From Acanthochlamys bracteata (lineage: Eukaryota > Streptophyta > Magnoliopsida > Pandanales > Velloziaceae), in assembly GCA_019914995.1 (NCBI GenBank), contig CM034138.1, positions 1,240,001 through 1,304,000 on the forward strand: a DNA stretch of 64,000 bases, read 5' to 3'. A program made the position numbers and the translations under genes. Under the pieces are notes generated by a model. It was not told where the DNA came from and searched no databases. It saw only the letters and a program-made list of their open reading frames with translations. This document shows positions 58,461-64,000 of this stretch, in pieces (the first letter of the stretch is position 1; each line of letters opens with the position of its first letter).

Positions 58461-59220
58461 GTAAGTAGTTTTAATTCTTTGTTAGTTAGTGGTGTTAGAA
58501 GTTCTTCTCTTTAGAATTTGAAATTTGGTTTGAATTCGGGAGTAGAAATGTTGGCCTATGTAATGTAGCATGGATTTGTTTTCTTTAGTCGGAGCTATTT
58601 CATAAATCTGAGATGAAGATATTACCAAGATATAGTCTTAACGCTTCTAAGTAGTATTTTGTACGGCCATCCAGCTTGGGGCAAAAAAAAACTCTTTTAG
58701 TATTACGCGAGATATTCTTGTATGCTACAAGTCCACCTTTTCAAGAGCACCGATTGAGGAAGTAAACCTCAAGGGATATGTTAAGGAAATTGGAATCATT
58801 GGTATAATCATATTAAGGAATCTGTTAGTAGTTATGTACGATTAAAGGATTGAGATTGATTAGGATCTAATTTGGCATCTTGCTTCTATGGAGCTGAAGA
58901 GAGTGGATTAGAGTTATTTGTTTGATACACAATATAAATACTACCTAGGAGATGCTCGAAATTTTAACATATCTAGTTCAAGGTTTCTAGTGTTTCTTAA
59001 GATCTAACCACTTAAACACACTTTTCTCATGGGTTCACTGTGTTTATTGGATGTAACTCAGCTGTTTGTATTGATTTACAGATTGCTAAGAACAAGTCCG
59101 TATTCTATGAGCAGTAACATTATGATTGTTGCTTTTGTTCTTGTAAATAGCCAGCAAGTACAGCTTATTTGTTTCATTGCCCTTTCCTTTAGGTATAAGA
59201 ATATCTCGAATGTGAGTAGC
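58461..59220. other. Gene-free stretch before the TRIM
   Basis: No exon or bounded repeat is recognised. Confidence 0.4.
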
Positions 59221-59225
59221 TATTG

Positions 59226-60145
59226 TGTTGGACCTCCAAATTGATATAGCTCCGGATTAGTAGCGTGTAAATTTGGTGAGCCCTAATAAAAGATGTACTA
59301 GTTTGGTGGATTATGACCGATTTAGTAGCATATGGTTATCAAATGGTGCCAAACTAAAAAACGAGCTAGCTAATTTGATGGTGAGATAGCAACTCATTTT
59401 AGATTGAACCAAGTAGATCATGACTGAGCTTAACAATCCACGCTACTTAATATGTCTCGTATTATATTGGGTGCTATAATAAGTATGTGTTTATAAATGA
59501 ACAATGTTAATTTTTAAAAAGTTGGCCAATCTCTTAGGAGTTGGGCTAAGCTTAGGTGAGTAGCGCGGAGGGGCCAAATGTGTTAGTGCTTGAGTGAAAA
59601 CTGAATTAGTTAATTTGAAGGATTGGTTAATCTTTTTAGTGTGACAAATCTAATTCTATAATTGATATCAGAGTTGGATACGATAGAGTCACCTGTTGTG
59701 TTTATGGGGGAGATTGTTGGATCTATAAATTGGACTATGTTAGAATTAGTAATGTGTAAGACTTAGTGGGGCAGAGTGAAAGACGAACTAGCTTAGTGGG
59801 TTTCAACATAATTAGTAGCGTAGGGGCCTCGTATAGTGCACAAGTTAAAAACAGATTAATTAATTTAGAGATAGGCTAGCAACTCGATTTAGGTTGGGTG
59901 TAATAGACTCTGACTTGGTGGGTTATAGCTGACGTCACTTAATAGTCCCATATTGACTGGATATTAGAATAGATATGTGTTTATAAATAGAGAATGCTAA
60001 TTCTGAAGAGATTAGTCAATTTCTTAGGAGTTGCGATAGGCTTAAGTGAGTAGTGTGGAGGGGCTAAGGGGTTGGTGCCGGAATGAAAAATGAGCAGCAA
60101 TTTAAAAAGTTGTCAATCTTTTTAATCAGAGAATCAGATCCTACA
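59226..60145. mobile_element. TRIM (miniature LTR retrotransposon), family A copy 2, complete
   Basis: LTRs 59226-59660 (435 bp) and 59715-60145 (431 bp) begin TGTTGGA and end TA/CA. They are direct repeats with well-diverged sequence but shared blocks such as TATGTGTTTATAAAT, CTTAGGAGTTG and GAGTAGYGYGGAGGGG. The 54-base interior holds the primer site TGATATCAGAG and the purine tract ATGGGGGAGAT. The target duplication TATTG is perfect (59221-59225 and 60146-60150). It is structurally whole and non-coding; the LTR divergence points to great age. Confidence 0.88.
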
Positions 60146-60278
60146 TATTGTAATACATATTAACGCATACTAGTTGCTTAAGGGTGGCTCTGTTTACTTA
60201 TCTCTTACGAGAAGTCTAGGGATGAATGGTGGAGAATTTAGTGCTTACTGATGTTGTATCTTCCTTTAGATACAATTA

Positions 60279-60539
60279 GGGCGTATTTCAAATGTCCGTA
60301 ACTGAATTTCGTGAAAGTAAAAAATAAAAAGTAGAATTTTTTGAAAAATAAAGTGGAAGTGAAGTTCAGTATTTGTGTTTCAATAGATTTTAAAAATATG
60401 TTGAAAATTGAAGGATATAATTGTATTGGGAAGTATGCAAATAAAAAAAGTTAAAACTAGAATTTCGTATATAAAAGTGGAGTTCTCAGTTCAAAATTCG
60501 GCGAGAGAAAGTAGAGTTACGGGCGTTTGAAACACGCCC
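60279..60539. mobile_element. Tourist-like MITE (261 bp), family B copy 2, with TTA duplication
   Basis: Inverted ends GGGCGTATTTCAAATGTCCG and (reverse complement) GGGCGTGTTTCAAACGCCCG; perfect TTA duplication at 60276-60278 and 60540-60542, as expected for PIF/Harbinger. The interior matches 17847-18143 inverted. Confidence 0.88.
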
Positions 60540-60553
60540 TTATCAGCATTCAG

Positions 60554-60671
60554 GTCATTTGACAATGCTGGAAGGCATGAGATCATTAGGGCCCTTGCAA
60601 GGAGCAAGAGCATGCTGGCTGTATTTTTCGCAAAGAACAAAACTTTCAGGCAGAAGAGGCCTTATGCATAG
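60554..60671 (+). CDS. Orphan terminal exon, unrecognised
   Basis: After an acceptor CATTCAG, the frame reads SFDNAGRHEIIRALARSKSM and on to FRQKRPYA and a stop at 60669-60671. The composition (basic, regular) looks like the C terminus of a real protein. I find no matching upstream exon; the Tourist-like MITE ends 14 bases upstream and the TRIM 400 bases further, so if real, upstream exons are separated by these insertions or lost. Not recognised. Confidence 0.3.
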
Positions 60672-63600
60672 CCGTATGGAGCTTGCTTGCCCGGTTAATA
60701 TTGCGTATATCAACCAATATACCTGTTCATATTAAGTGCAGTTCTTTCCATTTCATTGTTTTACTTGTATGTATATTAGTGAGATTCATGTAGAGTGCTG
60801 CTTTTGTAACTTTGTATCATATGGTTTTATTTTTCTATTCATTTATGGCCCGTTGGTTAAATTGGTGTTTTTCATTTTTTGTTTCGTTATTTGTAACGTG
60901 CATGTTCTTTGGAAAACACGTTTATTTACGCTTGTGAGTCTAGTTTTTTAAAAATCATCACCGGTTTTCGAAACCGCGCAAACCAAATTTTTAGTTTTTC
61001 AGTAGTTTTCAAAACTTGTTTCTAAAAAATTTACTTCAAATTATCGAGACCAATTAATGAGAAATTATACCCAACTAATGAAATATATTAATTTTATGTA
61101 TTGTTTTGCTAGAAAATTTTAATTAGTTCAGTTTAGCGCCAAATAAGTTTTTAGTTTATGCTTTTATTTTTTATTTTCTAGTTTTAACTTTTGGGTTTTC
61201 GTATTTCAGAAACTGTTTGGTCCAAACGATCACAGAGAGAAACAGATAAGTTGGTGGAAGATACCTACGGTCCGGTTTCTTATCGTGTATTTATAGCGGG
61301 CCCAATAGTTAAGGCTTGTGAATACATATGGGCTTTCACGGATGGGCTAAGAGTCAGCCCAAAAAGATGCGGTCAACTGGATGCTCGTGTCTTGCATTAT
61401 TGTTGAGAAGAATTTAATAAGTTGCATATGTGACAAAGTTACCAAATGACAAAAAAAATAATAAAATACGTTAAGAGTTAAGGACCTTTTGAGAAGGACT
61501 GCTTGTGCATGATTGATGATCCAGCTTCACAACTGCAATCACTATTTAAAGATTGCGAAATTAGTATATTATGCATAGTCACCAACTATGATGTTTTAAA
61601 TTGAGAGTAAATGTATGTATGCAAAGATATCTTATTTAAGTTGTGTTACAATTGTACAAATTTTATTTTTTACTAAATTTTAATTCTAAATTTATTTTAT
61701 GTTTTACTTTATTTTAATTTATTTAAAATTAATTTTATAAATTTATTATATACAAGCAGTAAATGCTAAAGAGAGAGTGGTTGGTGAGGAGTCAATTTCT
61801 TCCCTTGTAAGCACCTGTTGCTGGAGCCACTCTGGTCTCCAATCAGAGATATACAGAAAAAACCAACCCGTATTTTATTTTTTCTGTTCTTTTTGGTTTT
61901 GCGATTATACAGAATCTGAATATGGTTTTTTTTAACCCTTAAAAACCATTTTAAGTGCAACTCATGTCATTCTTTGCATGACAGAAAATTCCTGCTTCTG
62001 CATCCAAAGATTATTCCAAGTATTATAAAATAGAAAAATATTATAGAAATGATTAAAAAGTAAGTTTAATTTTTAAAAAATATTATATATATATTATAAA
62101 TTTTATGATAAATAAAATTATACTATTTTTAAAAGTTTAATAAAATTTTTGAAATATTTTTAGTAAAATTATTATAAAAAATTTATTGTAAAATAGAAAG
62201 AGTTTATTTGAAATGATAAATTTGAAGTTCAGACAAATTTCTTTCAAGTACTTTTTATTCTAAAAACTATTTCATATTTTTTTCATTTTTATAGTATTTA
62301 TAAAATTTTAAAATTTTAATAATTAAAATTATGTTATAAAGTTTTATATTTATAATGTTTAGTTTAATCTAAAATCAAATATATCTATTTAGAAATTTAA
62401 ATATCTGTAATTTAAAAAATTTTATATTATAATTACTCCTAAACCTTCTCTCAATTCTGACAGTTAAAAAATTTCAGGATCAGGATGGATGAATAGCTAT
62501 AGAAACCAAACAGTTGCTCCATGTCTATACTAGTGACCGGTGGGTCCCAGCCACTATTGAACGAGCCACATCTAATTCCAGCGTCCATTAATTTACTATA
62601 GCGTGTATTCATGTGTGACCCAACAATAAAAAGCTGGCTCAGTTTAAAATTATTAAATAGTTTATAATTTTCCAAAATTATATTCAATTTTTTTATTAAA
62701 AGTTTTATTTATTTTTAATTTATAAATATTAAAAATATGATAAAAAATATTTAAATAAATTTTTTATAAAAATAGTATTATATGTACCGCGGTTACCGCC
62801 AAACATTTTGACTACAAAAAATTTTTAACTCTAAAAAGCTATATAAATATTTTTTTAAAATTTTTAAAATAAAAAAATGAATGAATTATAGATAATAAAA
62901 TAATTTTAATTTTATAAATCTTTATAAATAAAAATATTTTCAAAAATTCAAAAAATATATTTTTTATGAGTACTTTCAAATGTTCATTTTAGATATGTTT
63001 GCCATTGATTATTAATTTCAATAAAGTAATTTTATATAATTTTTTAGAAATATCTTTAAAATTTGGAAAATAGAAATAAAAATATAAATTATAAAATAAT
63101 TATATATATAAATATATAAAATAATATATCTAAAATAATTTCTTTTTTTTTAATAAACACTTTCAAACATTCGTTCATATCTGAGAGTTGTACAACACTG
63201 TCAACACATTAAGAAATCATTTCACACCTTCACGTAAAGGACAGGGTGAAACTCAAGTAACTCCTCAATGCAAGCAAAGAAGAAAATATCGTATATATAC
63301 TCTATCTCTTTCTAAAGAAAAAAAAGTACTTATTTATCCAGCTATCATGACAGTAGACCGCCAGAAGGGAAGGAGCATATTACAAATTAAAAAATTAGCA
63401 TAATGTAAACAGTTAAAATAACTTCACTGCTTCGTATTCTCCGACTTAGAAATAGTGTACTAGTACTTTTGAAAAAAAATTTAAATAAAAATATTTTTGT
63501 TATATTTAAAAAATAAATTTTATTTTTTTATTAAAAAATAATAATAATAAGTAATAAAAAAATTTTATATTTTAAAATTTCTATTAAAATATAAAATTAA

Positions 63601-64000
63601 AAATTAAAAAATTAAAAATTATTTTAAAATAAGACTCTCTCCCGGAACACGTGACATGCATTATTTTTCTTTGGTCGATTAACCCGCGGGAAAATATAAA
63701 GCCCAATATTTCTAACCTAGTCTATATTAAGTCAATGCCCGTTTCTTAAGTATGTCTTAATTTCACTACCTAATAAGGGTATTTTAGTCATAAAGCCTAA
63801 ACTCCTCGCCCTCGTCTCTGTCCTGAGATATCTTACTCAACTAATAGCGTGTTTACCGATATCTTAAACTTTATTATTTTTAAACTTATTTTTAATATAA
63901 AATATATAAAAATTAAAATAAAATTTTTTATTAATAATTTTTTTAAAATTTAAATTTAAAACTTACTATAAATATATAATTAATATAAACTTTTATTTTT
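60672..64000. other. Gene-free, strongly A+T-rich repeat region
   Basis: AT-rich blocks lie at about 61640-61750, 62030-62420, 62640-63160, 63460-63640 and from 63855 to the edge, most ending in sequences like TTTCAAATGTTCATT or ACTTTCAAACATTCG, which are MITE-end-like. I see no recognisable gene. The last block runs off the window. Confidence 0.45.

Noticed and set aside
59226-60145. Cassandra-type 5S rRNA sequence inside the TRIM LTRs
   Set aside because: A block (GCTTAGGTGAGTAG..GGAGGGG) vaguely recalls the 3' part of 5S rRNA, but the box A, intermediate element and box C are not all present, so I do not call it Cassandra.
1-64000. CRISPR arrays, operons, phage or plasmid functions
   Set aside because: Introns, plant gene families, plant tRNA and plant transposons throughout; no spaced direct repeats of the CRISPR type and no bacterial gene.

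Overview
This is nuclear DNA of a flowering plant, almost certainly a eudicot. Genes have short GT-AG introns, intergenic DNA is very A+T-rich, and the proteins belong to plant-only families (WRKY, EC1, AOC, MAKR, SLAH, UGT with a PSPG box). The species cannot be fixed from the sequence. Eleven protein genes look intact, with one tRNA gene, two decayed host genes and several orphan exons. The rest is intergenic DNA rich in MITEs and miniature LTR elements (TRIMs).

Layout. 0.1-2.2 kb (-): secreted GH9 endoglucanase with three GC-AG introns. 3.7-4.8 kb (+): group IIc WRKY factor. 5.5-6.0 kb (+): LEA14-type LEA_2 protein. 8.4-8.8 kb (+): egg-cell-secreted EC1-like protein. 9.2-13.1 kb: repeat cluster (TRIM, long fold-back element, hAT MITE, AT-rich elements). 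13.9-15.3 kb (+): UGT88-like glycosyltransferase. 16.0-16.7 kb (+): membrane-anchored LEA_2/NHL protein. 17.8-18.6 kb: Tourist-like and hAT-like MITEs. 19.3-20.4 kb (-): MAKR/BKI1-type kinase regulator. 20.4-25.8 kb: gene-poor DNA ending in a hAT-like MITE that abuts the next gene. 25.8-26.7 kb (+): allene oxide cyclase. 27.8 kb (-): tRNA-Asp. 28.0-31.0 kb: unrecognised candidate exons. 32.1-33.9 kb (+): reticulon-like B protein. 35.1-39.1 kb (-): NMN adenylyltransferase with a TRIM in one intron. 40.2-42.6 kb: possible non-coding transcript. 44.1-47.4 kb (-): decayed, 5'-truncated AAA-ATPase gene. 52.7-55.0 kb (+): SLAH3-like anion channel. 55.7-57.1 kb (+): sphingolipid delta-8 desaturase. 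58.3 kb: relic exon of a DUF2358 gene. 59.2-60.1 kb: complete but old TRIM. 60.3-60.5 kb: Tourist-like MITE. 60.7-64 kb: AT-rich repeats.

The genes do not form a pathway or cluster; this is ordinary mixed eudicot gene space. Several are stress- or hormone-linked by family (AOC for jasmonate, LEA14, WRKY, MAKR, SLAH3, UGT), but nothing shows that they act together. No undescribed system was found. The most unusual points are four GC-AG introns in two genes, a MITE forming the proximal upstream region of AOC, a pair of related TRIMs with only 54-55 bp between their LTRs, and a 408-bp fold-back element.
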